A stretch of DNA of 64,000 nt, from contig NZ_CP126156.1 in assembly GCF_030127125.1 (NCBI RefSeq), forward strand, positions 1,426,001 through 1,490,000, given 5' to 3'. The first letter of the stretch is position 1. Each line of letters starts with the position of its first letter. The DNA is from Halobaculum litoreum. Its GTDB lineage: Archaea > Halobacteriota > Halobacteria > Halobacteriales > Haloferacaceae. The position numbers and the translations under genes are program-made. Of this stretch, positions 41,399 to 49,923 are shown one piece after another. The notes beneath the pieces were generated by a model. The model had not been told where the DNA came from and did not search any database. It saw nothing but the letters and a program-made list of their open reading frames with translations.

Positions 41399-41587
41399 AT
41401 GGAGTTCGACTTCACGCGCTCGGTGGCCCCGCTCGTCCTCATCGTCGCCGTCGCGGCGATCGTTCTCACCAACGTGATGACGCCCTCGGTGGTGTTCATG
41501 ATGGTGCTGCCCTCCATGATCGTCTTCGCCGTCGTCGCGTTCCTGTTCGGGATGAAACACGGCGAGTACCGCGGGACCGGTCGCTGA
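41399..41587 (+). CDS. 62-residue two-helix membrane protein
   Basis: Begins MEFDFTRSVAPLVLIVAVAA, with two predicted membrane helices (about 10-27 and 30-51) joined by a short turn (TPSVVFMM) and a basic end (KHGEYRGTGR). The ATG is preceded at about 25-30 bp by ttttcatcgttcgg, an AT-rich patch. It resembles a haloarchaeal small family I recall as DUF7333. Function unknown. Confidence 0.68.
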   Translation: MEFDFTRSVAPLVLIVAVAAIVLTNVMTPSVVFMMVLPSMIVFAVVAFLFGMKHGEYRGTGR

Positions 41588-41630
41588 CCGGTCGGCGTCG
41601 ACACCGTCGTTCTCCGGGAGGTGCGTCCCC

Positions 41631-42788
41631 TCAGCGGCCGCTCTCGCCGCCGGTGTCGCCCGTGCGGCCCGAGGCCGCCTCGTCGATCACGTCGTCGAAC
41701 GTCTCGTCGGAGACGCTGGCGGCGACGCGCACGCCGACCAGCGCGAGCGCGATGCTGCCGACGACGAACACGGCGAGGCGCTCGCTGGCGGTGAACGTGT
41801 GGCCGAACAGCCGGAGCGCCGCCCAGCCCGCCTCGCGTTCGAGGAAGAAGCCGGCGAAGCCGCGGAAGAGGAGCCCCACCGAGAGGACGCCGAACGGGAG
41901 GTTCAGGTACGGCGAGCGGACCCCCTCGTCGCGGATGAGTTCGTCGAGGAGGCGCCCGAACGACGCCGTCAACGCCGCCAACGCGAGCCACGGTACCGCG
42001 GCGTACAGGAAGCTCATCGCGGCGACGAACTCGCCGGCGGCCGCGCCGCCCTCCCCCGACGCCTCCAACACGCCGAGGAACACGCCGACGACGGACAGGC
42101 CCAACGCGGCGACGTACGTCACCACCGACACCTGCCCGGAGTACAGCGCCTCGCGGGCCCGCTCGGGGGCCGTCTCGACGACCTCGTCGACGCCGAGGCC
42201 ATAGTACAACAGCGCGGCGCCGAGCAGCGTCGTCACGGCCGCGACGGCGATGACCGGCGAGAAGTACACCAACAGCGCCGGGAGGATGAGCAGGCCGATG
42301 CCGATGGGGACCAGCACCGTCTCGCGCAGCTCCTCGTCGGCCATGAACTGCTTGAGGAGGTAGTACGTCGACTCGAGGTCCCGCGCCTGCCGCACCACCA
42401 CGCGGTCGACCGCGTCGACCGGGAGCCGCGACTCGACCATCGGCACCGCGCGCTCGTCGCTCGACGAGTCGATGACGACGATCGCCGAGTCGAACGAGCG
42501 GGTCGCGAGCACCTCGTCCAGTTGGCGGGCGAGCGCCCGGTCGGCCCGGACCGCCGAGTCGCCGTTGCCCGAGACGACGGCCACGACGGCCTCCTCGCCC
42601 TCGTCGGAGAGGTCGCGGGCGACGCGGAGCGACTCCAGCAGGGAGTTGACGCCGACGTCCTCGGGGTCGGACAGCCCCAGATCCGTCACGAGCGAGCGGA
42701 CCGCCTCCCACCCCACGACGGGGGTGTCGACGCCGGCCTTCCGGCCGACGTCGTTCGAGCGGTCCACACAGAGGACCAGCGTCGTCAC
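41631..42788 (-). CDS. DUF373 family membrane protein (copy 2)
   Basis: A 385-residue paralogue of the protein at 34063. The signature reads TLVLCVDRSNDVGRKAGVDT and PVVGWEAVRSLV, with GDSAVRADRALARQLDEVLA, IDSSSDERAVPMVESRLPVD and VVVRQARDLESTYYLLKQF matching copy 1 in order; six or more helices follow. The start is GTG at 42788 because the family begins there; the frame is open 39 bp further. Function of DUF373 is unknown. It converges on the small gene at 41587. Confidence 0.88.
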   Translation of the reverse strand: MTTLVLCVDRSNDVGRKAGVDTPVVGWEAVRSLVTDLGLSDPEDVGVNSLLESLRVARDLSDEGEEAVVAVVSGNGDSAVRADRALARQLDEVLATRSFDSAIVVIDSSSDERAVPMVESRLPVDAVDRVVVRQARDLESTYYLLKQFMADEELRETVLVPIGIGLLILPALLVYFSPVIAVAAVTTLLGAALLYYGLGVDEVVETAPERAREALYSGQVSVVTYVAALGLSVVGVFLGVLEASGEGGAAAGEFVAAMSFLYAAVPWLALAALTASFGRLLDELIRDEGVRSPYLNLPFGVLSVGLLFRGFAGFFLEREAGWAALRLFGHTFTASERLAVFVVGSIALALVGVRVAASVSDETFDDVIDEAASGRTGDTGGESGR

Positions 42789-42888
42789 GTGCGACCGGAC
42801 GGCCCCCCCGGTGAAAAAGGCCACCATGGCGTGGACCCCCGCCCGGACCGCTCGCGCCTCGGACGGACGGACGACGCGCTGGCGACGA

Positions 42889-43908
42889 CTACCGCCGGAA
42901 CCGGACGTCGACGCCGCTCCCGGACTCGCCGCCCGCGAGGCGGCTCGCCGCGCCCGCGCCGAGCGCGTACGCGACCGCGCTCGCGCCGCCGCGGAGTCGC
43001 GTCATCAGCCCCCGCTGAGGGGTGAACTCCTCGACGACCGCGTCGGTCCCGATGCGCTCCTCGACGCGGTCGAGCACCGCCTCGCGGTCGCCGAGCCCGT
43101 CGACGAGCCCGCGGTCGTACGCCTCCGTCCCGAGGAACACCCGCGCCTCCGTGTCGCGGACGGCCGCCTCGTCCATGTCGCGCCCCTCGGCGACCTGCGC
43201 GACGAACTGGTCGTAGTAGTCGTCGACGATCCCCTGGAGGTACGCGCGCTCGTCCGGCGACACCTCCTTGAGCGGGAGGCCGGCGTCCTTGTACTCGCCG
43301 GCGGTGAACTGCTCGTAGCTGACGCCGAGGCGCTCGGCCAGCTCGTGGACGTTCGGGCGCGAGCCGATGACGCCGATGGAGCCGACGACGCTCCCCTCGC
43401 GGGCCCACAGTTCGTCGCAGCCGACGGCGATGGCGTAGCCGCCGCTGGCGCAGGTGTCGGTCGCGTAGCCGATCGTCGGGCCGTCGAACCGCTCGGCCGC
43501 GAGGCGGATGTCCTCGCTCGGGACGATCTGGCCGCCGGGGGTGTTCAGTTTCACGAGCAGCGCCTCGGCGTTCGGGTCGTCGTCCGCGCGTTCGATCTGG
43601 TCGATCACGTCGTCGGCTCCGGGCGACCCCGGCGACGGGGGGACGCCCCCGCCGCTCCCGTCGCGGGTGATCGGCCCCTCGACGGCGACCTCGGCGACGG
43701 TGTAGTCGGCGAACCGCGACGACAGCGTCGAGCCGGCGAACTTCAGCGCCGCGGCGACGGCGGCGAGCGTCAGGAGGACGCCGAGCAGGCGCGCGAGGCT
43801 GTCGTCGGGGAGCCACACGAACAGGAGGTAGCCGACGGCCGCCGCGACGGCGGCCGCCGCGACGAGCGCGACCGCGGCGACCGCAGTTCGGGTCGTGGAA
43901 TCGGTCAT
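42889..43908 (-). CDS. sppA: Signal peptide peptidase SppA (S49 family)
   Basis: A 339-residue membrane protease. Two N-terminal helices (about 8-31 and 40-58) are followed by one S49 domain with LLVKLNTPGGQIVPSEDIRL, the nucleophile Ser in TDTCASGGYAIAVGCD, and the general-base Lys in FTAGEYKDAGLPLKEVS. It cleaves remnant signal peptides and membrane-protein fragments. Length fits the short archaeal form. The C-terminal tail is variable and basic. Confidence 0.93.
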   Translation of the reverse strand: MTDSTTRTAVAAVALVAAAAVAAAVGYLLFVWLPDDSLARLLGVLLTLAAVAAALKFAGSTLSSRFADYTVAEVAVEGPITRDGSGGGVPPSPGSPGADDVIDQIERADDDPNAEALLVKLNTPGGQIVPSEDIRLAAERFDGPTIGYATDTCASGGYAIAVGCDELWAREGSVVGSIGVIGSRPNVHELAERLGVSYEQFTAGEYKDAGLPLKEVSPDERAYLQGIVDDYYDQFVAQVAEGRDMDEAAVRDTEARVFLGTEAYDRGLVDGLGDREAVLDRVEERIGTDAVVEEFTPQRGLMTRLRGGASAVAYALGAGAASRLAGGESGSGVDVRFRR

Positions 43909-44029
43909 GTCCCGGCTTGGGCCGGGCGGGGGATAAGCCTCGGTGCCGGCGACGCCGTCGCTGTCGGGCGGCGGCGGTGCGGAAAACGTGTGACTGCGGT
44001 ACGCGTCGGAAACGAGTCGAAGACCGACC

Positions 44030-44953
44030 TTAGAGCAGCCCCGTCTTCTGGAGCTTCATCAGGTCCTCGGTGTCGAGGGTCTCGCCTTCCTTGAACTTCT
44101 GGTAGATCTCCTCGGCCTCCTCGCGCTCCTCTTCCATCTTGGCCTCGCGCTCCTCCTTCTTCTCGGCCTCCTCCTCCTTGTCCAGTTCGCGCAGGCGCTT
44201 CTGGACGCGGACGAAGTCCTCGTGGTGCTGGTCGGCGGCCTCCTGGGCCTCGACGAACAGCTCGTGCATCGCGTCGGCCTCGTCACGGATCTCGTCGGCC
44301 TCGCGATAGGCCTCGATCATCTGGTTGTGGTGCTCCTGGGCCTCGTCGGCCAGCTCCGTCACCTTCTGGTGGTGCGTGGACGCCTCCGAGCGGACCTCCT
44401 CGGCCTCCTCGATGAGCTCCTCGAGCTCGCCGCTCTGGTCGACCTTGCCCTTCTTCTCGGCGAGCTTCTCGCGCTTGCTCTCGATCTTCTCGATGAGCTC
44501 GCGCTCCTCGTCGGTGCCGAGGACCTCGGTCTGCTGCTTGAACTCGAGGTCTTCGATCTCCTCTTTGAGCTCCTCGATGGACTTGCCCGAGCCGAGTTCG
44601 AGGTCCTGCTTCATCTCCTCGACCTCGTCGAACAGCTCGTTCGCCTCGGCGTTCAGCTCGTTGCGCGACTCTTTGTGCTCCTGGACCTGCTCGTTGAGCT
44701 CGTCCCGCGACTCGCGGTGTTCCTGCGCCTCGTCGACCTTCTCGCGTGTCTTCGCGTTCAGGTCGTCGCGCTTGGACGCGCGCTCGGACGCCATCTGATT
44801 GAGCTCGTTACGTCGGTCACGGAGTTGGCCTGCCTTCTTGATCAGCTGCCCCTTGGAATCGTTCTCCAACTCCTCCTCGGAGAGGGAGACGTTTCGGGAT
44901 TCATCTAGCTGATCGAGACCGTATTCTTCGAGAACTTCCTCTTTCGTTACCAT
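44030..44953 (-). CDS. Conserved archaeal coiled-coil protein
   Basis: A 307-residue protein almost entirely made of charged heptads (ASERASKRDDLNAKTREKVD, HRESRDELNEQVQEHKESRN, EEEAEKKEEREAKMEEEREE), with an N-terminal acidic lead (TKEEVLEEYGLDQLDESRNV) and a conserved end GETLDTEDLMKLQKTGLL. Members are widespread in archaea and often misnamed phosphoserine phosphatase or transporter; none of those motifs is here. G+C is somewhat lower than its neighbours. Promoter region contains a TATA box inside a perfect palindrome (45086-45104). Likely abundant or structural, possibly ribosome- or nucleic-acid-associated, but function is not known. Confidence 0.85.
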   Translation of the reverse strand: MVTKEEVLEEYGLDQLDESRNVSLSEEELENDSKGQLIKKAGQLRDRRNELNQMASERASKRDDLNAKTREKVDEAQEHRESRDELNEQVQEHKESRNELNAEANELFDEVEEMKQDLELGSGKSIEELKEEIEDLEFKQQTEVLGTDEERELIEKIESKREKLAEKKGKVDQSGELEELIEEAEEVRSEASTHHQKVTELADEAQEHHNQMIEAYREADEIRDEADAMHELFVEAQEAADQHHEDFVRVQKRLRELDKEEEAEKKEEREAKMEEEREEAEEIYQKFKEGETLDTEDLMKLQKTGLL

Positions 44954-45085
44954 TGTTCGTTACCTCGACACCATACTGCTTCGGGAGCGGACGCTCCTCG
45001 GTTCGGCGCGTCCGTCTGTGGGTGAGAACACCGTGTCATTCAGCGATCGATGCCACCACGCCCGAAGGCGTTCTGGTACTTCCAC

Positions 45086-45104
45086 ATATACGGTTTCCGT
45101 ATAT
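45086..45104. promoter_or_regulatory. Perfect 19-bp palindrome over the coiled-coil gene promoter
   Basis: The sequence atatacggtttccgtatat has 8-base arms and a 3-base centre. Read on the minus strand it supplies a TATA box (TTATATAC) about 145-150 bp upstream of the coiled-coil ATG. A dimeric regulator bound here would block TBP. The 291-bp gap between this gene and rpe (44954-45244) holds no other recognisable gene. Confidence 0.65.
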
Positions 45105-45244
45105 AACTTCTTCGCCTCACGAGGGCGAAATCACGTGGTAGGGAGTCTCACACCGCCGGGAACGTGTGATCCGGTCGCACGGGGTGGTGTGTCGGGGCCG
45201 GGCGGCGTCCCCGGTCGCGGGCGGCCGCGGCACCGAGCGGCGTG

Positions 45245-46042
45245 TCAGACCCGTCTGTAGTCGCCCAGTCTGGTCCCGTCGAGCAGGTACGCCTCGCCCG
45301 ACGCGAGCCCGTCGGGGAGGAACGGCGCGAGGAAGCCCTGTCCGCTGACGTTCACCCACGTGCCGCCCGACCGGTCGTTGAACGCGGGGAACGCGACCAC
45401 CTCGGGGTCGCGCCACTCCACGTCGTCGAGGTCCACCCCGTCCGCGAACGCGTCGCGGGCGAGCGGGCCGCGGAGCCACGCCTTCTCGGCGCGCCCGCCG
45501 CCGACGGCGTCCTCCAGCTTGACCGCGACGTGTTCGTGGCCCATACAGACCACCTCGGCGCCCAACACCGCCGGCGACGGCCACGTGTGGCCGTGGAGCA
45601 CGCCGGCGTCGCCGAGGCGCGCGCCGCCCGCGGGCGTCACGTCGACCCGGTCGCCGAGCGCGTCGGCGAGACCGGAGTCGTGGTTGCCGAGCGCGAGCGT
45701 CACCGGCACCCCGACCGCCGCGAGCAACGCCTCCAGCTCCTCGAGTTCGGCGTCGCCGGCGCCGCCGACGCGGTGGCCGAGGTCGCCGAGGACGACGAGC
45801 CGGTCGGCCCCGGTGCGCGCGAGCAGGTCGAGCACCCGCGCGCGCCGCTCGTCGGCGGCGCTGTCCAGCTCGACGCCGCGCTCGTAGCGCAGGCCGGCCT
45901 CGATGCCCGCGTGGTAGTCGGCCAGGAAGAGCCCGGTCTCGTCGCCGAGGTCGGCGACCGCGGCGGGCGCGTCCGGCACCGGCTCGACGAGCGGGCGGTC
46001 ACCCCGTCGCGCGTCGTCGCCCCCGGCCGCGCCCGGCGCCAT
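45245..46042 (-). CDS. rpe: RPA-associated calcineurin-like phosphoesterase
   Basis: A 265-residue metallophosphoesterase with FLADYHAG (Asp-x-His), VLGDLGH, LALGNHDSG, LHGHTW and MGHEHVAV, the complete dinuclear metal-site order. Immediately follows the RPA-associated protein gene (no gap: stop 46043, ATG 46042), reproducing the rpa-rpap-rpe operon described in Haloferax volcanii. It could be a DNA nuclease or phosphatase serving RPA-dependent repair; the activity is not established. Confidence 0.88.
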   Translation of the reverse strand: MAPGAAGGDDARRGDRPLVEPVPDAPAAVADLGDETGLFLADYHAGIEAGLRYERGVELDSAADERRARVLDLLARTGADRLVVLGDLGHRVGGAGDAELEELEALLAAVGVPVTLALGNHDSGLADALGDRVDVTPAGGARLGDAGVLHGHTWPSPAVLGAEVVCMGHEHVAVKLEDAVGGGRAEKAWLRGPLARDAFADGVDLDDVEWRDPEVVAFPAFNDRSGGTWVNVSGQGFLAPFLPDGLASGEAYLLDGTRLGDYRRV

Positions 46043-47812
46043 TCAGATCGCCTTGAGCGTGCCGTCGGTCGGCTCGAAACACTGTCCGCCCATGAGCGCC
46101 CCCTCGATGGCGTCCTCGACGGTCGCGGCGTCGACGCCGTAGCGGTCGACCGCGGCCTCGATCACGGCGTCCTCGTCGGCGCCGTCGCCGTCGTCGAGTT
46201 CGCTCATCAGGTCGACGACGGCCGACTCCAAGTCCTCGGGCGGCTCGGCCGCGTCCTCGGCGTCCTCGCCGGCCGGGTCGGTGCCCTCGGCGGCGGTCGC
46301 GTCGGTCGCGCCCGCGGGCTCGGTCGCCGACTCGGTGTCGGCGGCGGCGGCCGCGGACGGTTCGGCGTCGCGGTCCTCCTCGGGCGCCAGGTCGTCGGGG
46401 TCGGGCGTCTCGATGCCCGCCTCGCCGGGGTCGGGCACCTCGCTGCCGGTCGCGAACTCGACGCCGTGCTCCTCCTCCACCTCGCGGCGCTCCTCCTCGG
46501 TGAGCGCGTCGTCGAGGTCCTCCGGGTCGGCGTCGAGGTCGACGGCCGGCTCCTCGTCGGCGTCGTCGAAGTCGCCCAGCCCGCCGTCGTCGAAGTCGCC
46601 GAGGTCGTCGGCGTCGGTCGCGTCGGCGGTCGCGTCGGCGGACTCGACGGGCTCCGGCTCCACGCCGGCGCCCGGGTCGGCCTCGGCCACGTCCGCGCCG
46701 TCCGGCTCGGCGCCGGCGGTCTCCGCCGGCTCGGTCGCGGTGTCGTCGGCCGCCGCGTCGGTCACCGACGCCGTCGAGGCGGCCGCGTCGCCGGCCGCGG
46801 CGGCGGGCTCGTCGCTCGCGTCCGCGTCGTCGAACTCCGGGAGGTCGTCCGCGTCGTCGGTCCCGTCGCCCGCGGCCTCGGTGTCGGCGCTCGAGGCGGG
46901 CTCGGCGGCCGTTCCCGCGTCCCCGCCCGCGGACTCGTCCGGCGTCGATCCGTCGGACGGGGCGGCGTCGGCGGCGGCCGCCGGCTCCTCCGTGGCCTCG
47001 CTCCCCTCGGTCGGGTCGTCGGCCGCGTCGGCGGCCGCGCCCGCCTCGGGCGCCGCCGCGTCGAGGTCGTACGGCACGTCGGGGAGGGGCCCCAACTCCG
47101 CCCCGCCGCGGTCGCCGGGGGCGGCGTCGAGGTCGCGCACCTCGTCGCGCTCGTCGGCGACCACTTCGAGGGCGTCGACCGCGAGCCGGCGGACGGCCTC
47201 GAGGTAGCGCGTCCCGGTACCGTAGTGGTCGACGGCGAGCGGGATGCCCGACGCCATCGCGGCGGGGACGCCGGCGTCCTCGAGCACGGCCCGCAGGTCG
47301 TCGCCGCGCGCGTCGACCTCGAGCGCCGCGGCGAACAGCGCGACGCGGCGCAGGGTCGCCTCCGCGGCCGAGACCGTCCAGCGGTCGCGTGTCTCCGCGT
47401 CGACGACCGCGAAGCTCTCCGGGCGCACGGAGGTGTACACCAGATCGGAGTCCTCGGGCTGGAACGTGCGCGCCTTGCCCGCCAGCGAGACGAACGCCGG
47501 CGGCGTCGTGCGGTCGAGGAACGCCATCTCGTCGGGCTGGTACTGCCCGGCGTAGGTGACGAACGCGCCCGTCGGGTCGACGACGCGGCCGCGCAGCGTC
47601 TGTTCGTTCACCGACTCCACCTCGGTGAGCACGCCGACGGTGAACAGCCGGTTCGCGCGCAGGCCGGTGGGCGTGACGACGTAGTTGGGCGCGCGCTCCT
47701 CGTCGCTCTCGGAGTACTCGAAGTCGGCGTCGTCGAACTCCGCGGCGAAGATCCGGTGGGCGACCTCGCGGGTGCCCGGCCCGGAGTCGTCGCCGCCGTC
47801 GCTCGAACTCAC
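46043..47812 (-). CDS. rpap1: RPA-associated protein (Rpap) with long acidic region
   Basis: A 589-residue protein. The N-terminal 180 residues carry an OB-fold-like domain (AHRIFAAEFDDADFEYSESD, NYVVTPTGLRANRLFTVGVL, LRGRVVDPTGAFVTYAGQY, PAFVSLAGKARTFQPED), followed by a helical part (RRVALFAAALEVDARG), about 250 residues of low-complexity Asp/Glu/Ala, and a conserved helical end (VVDLMSELDDGDGADEDAVI ... LMGGQCFEPTDGTLKAI). It starts with GTG at 47812, overlapping the RPA stop (GTGA). Known Rpap proteins bind their cognate RPA and are needed for its function in Haloferax. Whether this is the Rpap1 or Rpap3 type is judged by the neighbour rpe. Confidence 0.85.
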   Translation of the reverse strand: MSSSDGGDDSGPGTREVAHRIFAAEFDDADFEYSESDEERAPNYVVTPTGLRANRLFTVGVLTEVESVNEQTLRGRVVDPTGAFVTYAGQYQPDEMAFLDRTTPPAFVSLAGKARTFQPEDSDLVYTSVRPESFAVVDAETRDRWTVSAAEATLRRVALFAAALEVDARGDDLRAVLEDAGVPAAMASGIPLAVDHYGTGTRYLEAVRRLAVDALEVVADERDEVRDLDAAPGDRGGAELGPLPDVPYDLDAAAPEAGAAADAADDPTEGSEATEEPAAAADAAPSDGSTPDESAGGDAGTAAEPASSADTEAAGDGTDDADDLPEFDDADASDEPAAAAGDAAASTASVTDAAADDTATEPAETAGAEPDGADVAEADPGAGVEPEPVESADATADATDADDLGDFDDGGLGDFDDADEEPAVDLDADPEDLDDALTEEERREVEEEHGVEFATGSEVPDPGEAGIETPDPDDLAPEEDRDAEPSAAAAADTESATEPAGATDATAAEGTDPAGEDAEDAAEPPEDLESAVVDLMSELDDGDGADEDAVIEAAVDRYGVDAATVEDAIEGALMGGQCFEPTDGTLKAI

Positions 47813-49080
47813 GCGCCCACCTCCTCGAGCAGCGCGGTCGCACGCGCGGCCGGGTCGTCGCCGCTGGCCGCGAACTCGCTGGCGTCGAGGTTCGCGCCGT
47901 ACTCGTCGACCGAGAGGTGGCCGCGGACGCGGTACTCGCGCCCCACCAGCTTCTCGGCGATGTCGTCGGCGACGACCTCGCGGCTCATCGCGTCGCGGGC
48001 GGCCTCCAGCGCGTCCTCGAGCGTGCCGCCGTAGATCTCCTCGGTGAGGTCGCGGTCGAGGATCGCCGTGACCGTCGCGGTGCCGTCGTCGAGGATCGCC
48101 TTGATCCGGAGGTCGTCCTCCGGGTCGACCTGCCCGTGGCTGCGGCACTGCCCGTTCTGGACGAGGCGGCCGCAGTCGGGACACCGCTCGATGAGGCCCG
48201 AACCGTCCCGGACCTCGAGCACGTTGCCGCGCACCTCGACGTCGTACATCCCGCCGGAGCCGACGGCCTCGCCGATGGACACCCGCGGCGCCTCGTCGCT
48301 CACCGCGACCGTCGCGGGCGCCGTCTCGGTGAACTCGGTGAGGTTCACCGAGGGGACGCCGCGGAACTCGCGGACGTACACGTCCTCCATGCGCAGCTCC
48401 GCGCCCTCGACGACCTCGTCGCGGGCCTGCCAGTCGGTGAACGGGAGGCGGCCGGTCTCGTCGCCGACGACGCCCGAGTGGATGGTCGTCTCCCCGTCGC
48501 GGCCGTCGATGGTGCGCTGCTCCACCTCGAGCACCTTCACCTCGACCGTGCGACCGCGGTCGCCGGCGCGCAGGTCGACGAGGTCGCGCTCGCCGCCGAC
48601 CGACACGCCGTCCGGCACCGCGACCGGCTCGCTCTCCATCGCCACCGAGGAGGACTCCCCGATGTTCAACTCGGGCTCGCCCTCCCACTCGCGGACGCCG
48701 GCGTTGCCGATGGTGACGGAGTCGCCGGGCTCGAAGCCGAAGTCCTGCCACGCGGTGTACGAGACCACGCCCGTCGCGTCGGCGAGTTCGCCCTCGCGGA
48801 TGACCGTCTCGTCGCCCTGGTAGCGGATCGAGCGTCGCCCGACCGTGAGCACGCGGGCGGTGACGGTGACGTTGCCCGAGTCGGGGCCGATGTCGCCGAT
48901 GTCGACCGAGGTGGGGCCGCTGCCGCCGCCCCCGCCGCCGCCGTACTTGCGGCGGACGGACTGCTTCGCCTCGTCGATGGGGACGCTGTACTCCAGCAGG
49001 TTCTCCAGATCGCGCTTGACCTCCTCTTTGTCTTCGCCGAGAGCGGAGGCGAGCTCCTCGGCGTGTGCGTCGATGTCCAT
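47809..49080 (-). CDS. rpa1: Replication protein A (single-stranded DNA-binding, Rpa1 type)
   Basis: A 423-residue single-strand DNA-binding protein with three OB folds: about 60-145 (SGNVTVTARVLTVGRRSIRY), 170-260 (GRTVEVKVLEVEQRTIDGRD) and 285-385 (DVEVRGNVLEVRDGSGLIER). The third contains a zinc knuckle, CPDCGRLVQNGQCRSHG. An N-terminal helix and a GGGGGGGSGP linker come first. It protects single-stranded DNA in replication and repair. First gene of rpa-rpap-rpe; the coupling by GTGA overlap fits a complex made from one mRNA. Confidence 0.93.
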   Translation of the reverse strand: MDIDAHAEELASALGEDKEEVKRDLENLLEYSVPIDEAKQSVRRKYGGGGGGGSGPTSVDIGDIGPDSGNVTVTARVLTVGRRSIRYQGDETVIREGELADATGVVSYTAWQDFGFEPGDSVTIGNAGVREWEGEPELNIGESSSVAMESEPVAVPDGVSVGGERDLVDLRAGDRGRTVEVKVLEVEQRTIDGRDGETTIHSGVVGDETGRLPFTDWQARDEVVEGAELRMEDVYVREFRGVPSVNLTEFTETAPATVAVSDEAPRVSIGEAVGSGGMYDVEVRGNVLEVRDGSGLIERCPDCGRLVQNGQCRSHGQVDPEDDLRIKAILDDGTATVTAILDRDLTEEIYGGTLEDALEAARDAMSREVVADDIAEKLVGREYRVRGHLSVDEYGANLDASEFAASGDDPAARATALLEEVGA

Positions 49081-49233
49081 GTGTTCCGTCCGGAACTACC
49101 GCCCGACCCCTGTTAAACTCACCGTGCGGGGGCGTTCCGGCCGTCCGAGCACGCCCGCGTCCGGCGGTCCGGTCGTGCGCAGGCGGCGCCCACCCGGGTG
49201 GGGTTCCTTGTCCGGCGTGACCTGTGACAGCGT

Positions 49234-49923
49234 ATGGACTTCACTCGGCGCTCGGCGGTCGCGGCCGTCGGCGCCGCCGGCCTCGGCGCGCTCGCCGGCT
49301 GTCTCGGCGGCGGGGCCGGCGGCGGCGGGGACGGCGGTGGCGGCGGCGACGGGACGCCGATCGGCGACCACCCCGCCGCCGCCGGCCTCGACGCCCAGCC
49401 GTCGCTCGGGGACGCCGACGCCGGCGCGACGGTCGTCGCCTTCGAGGACCCCTCCTGTCCCACCTGCCGGAACTTCGAGCGTGGGACGGGTGCCCGGCTC
49501 AGGTCCGGCCCCGTCGCCGACGGCGACCTCCGGTTCGTCTCGCGGGTGTACCCGATCATCTACCCGTGGGGGAAGCCGGCGGTGCAGGCGCTGGAGGCGA
49601 CGTACGCCCGCGAGGACGGCGCCGACGCGTACTGGGCGCTGTTCGACCACTACTTCGCCGAGCAGGACGCGTTCACCACGGACAACGTGCTCGACCGGAC
49701 GGAGGCGTTCCTCGCGGAGACGACCGACCTCGACGCCGCGGGCGTCGTCGCCGACGCGGAGGCGGCGGCGTACGACGACGCCGTGCAGGCGGACCTCGAC
49801 GCGGGCGAGGCGGCGGGCGCCGACCGGACGCCGACCGTCTACCTGTTCCGCGACGGGCGGTACGTGACGGTCGCCTCGGGGAACGTGAGCTACGAGACCG
49901 TCGCCTCGGCGCTCCAGCTATGA
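49234..49923 (+). CDS. TAT-exported lipoprotein with DsbA/thioredoxin-like domain
   Basis: A 229-residue protein with twin-arginine signal MDFTRRSAVAAVGAAG, a lipobox ALAGC, and a Gly-rich linker. The thioredoxin fold has the redox active site DPSCPTCRNFE (CPTC) and a cis-Pro region TPTVYLFRDG. It probably sits outside the membrane as a thiol oxidoreductase (DsbA/thioredoxin-4 family). The next gene, a membrane protein with a CAAC motif, overlaps it by 4 bp (ATGA). Confidence 0.88.
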   Translation: MDFTRRSAVAAVGAAGLGALAGCLGGGAGGGGDGGGGGDGTPIGDHPAAAGLDAQPSLGDADAGATVVAFEDPSCPTCRNFERGTGARLRSGPVADGDLRFVSRVYPIIYPWGKPAVQALEATYAREDGADAYWALFDHYFAEQDAFTTDNVLDRTEAFLAETTDLDAAGVVADAEAAAYDDAVQADLDAGEAAGADRTPTVYLFRDGRYVTVASGNVSYETVASALQL

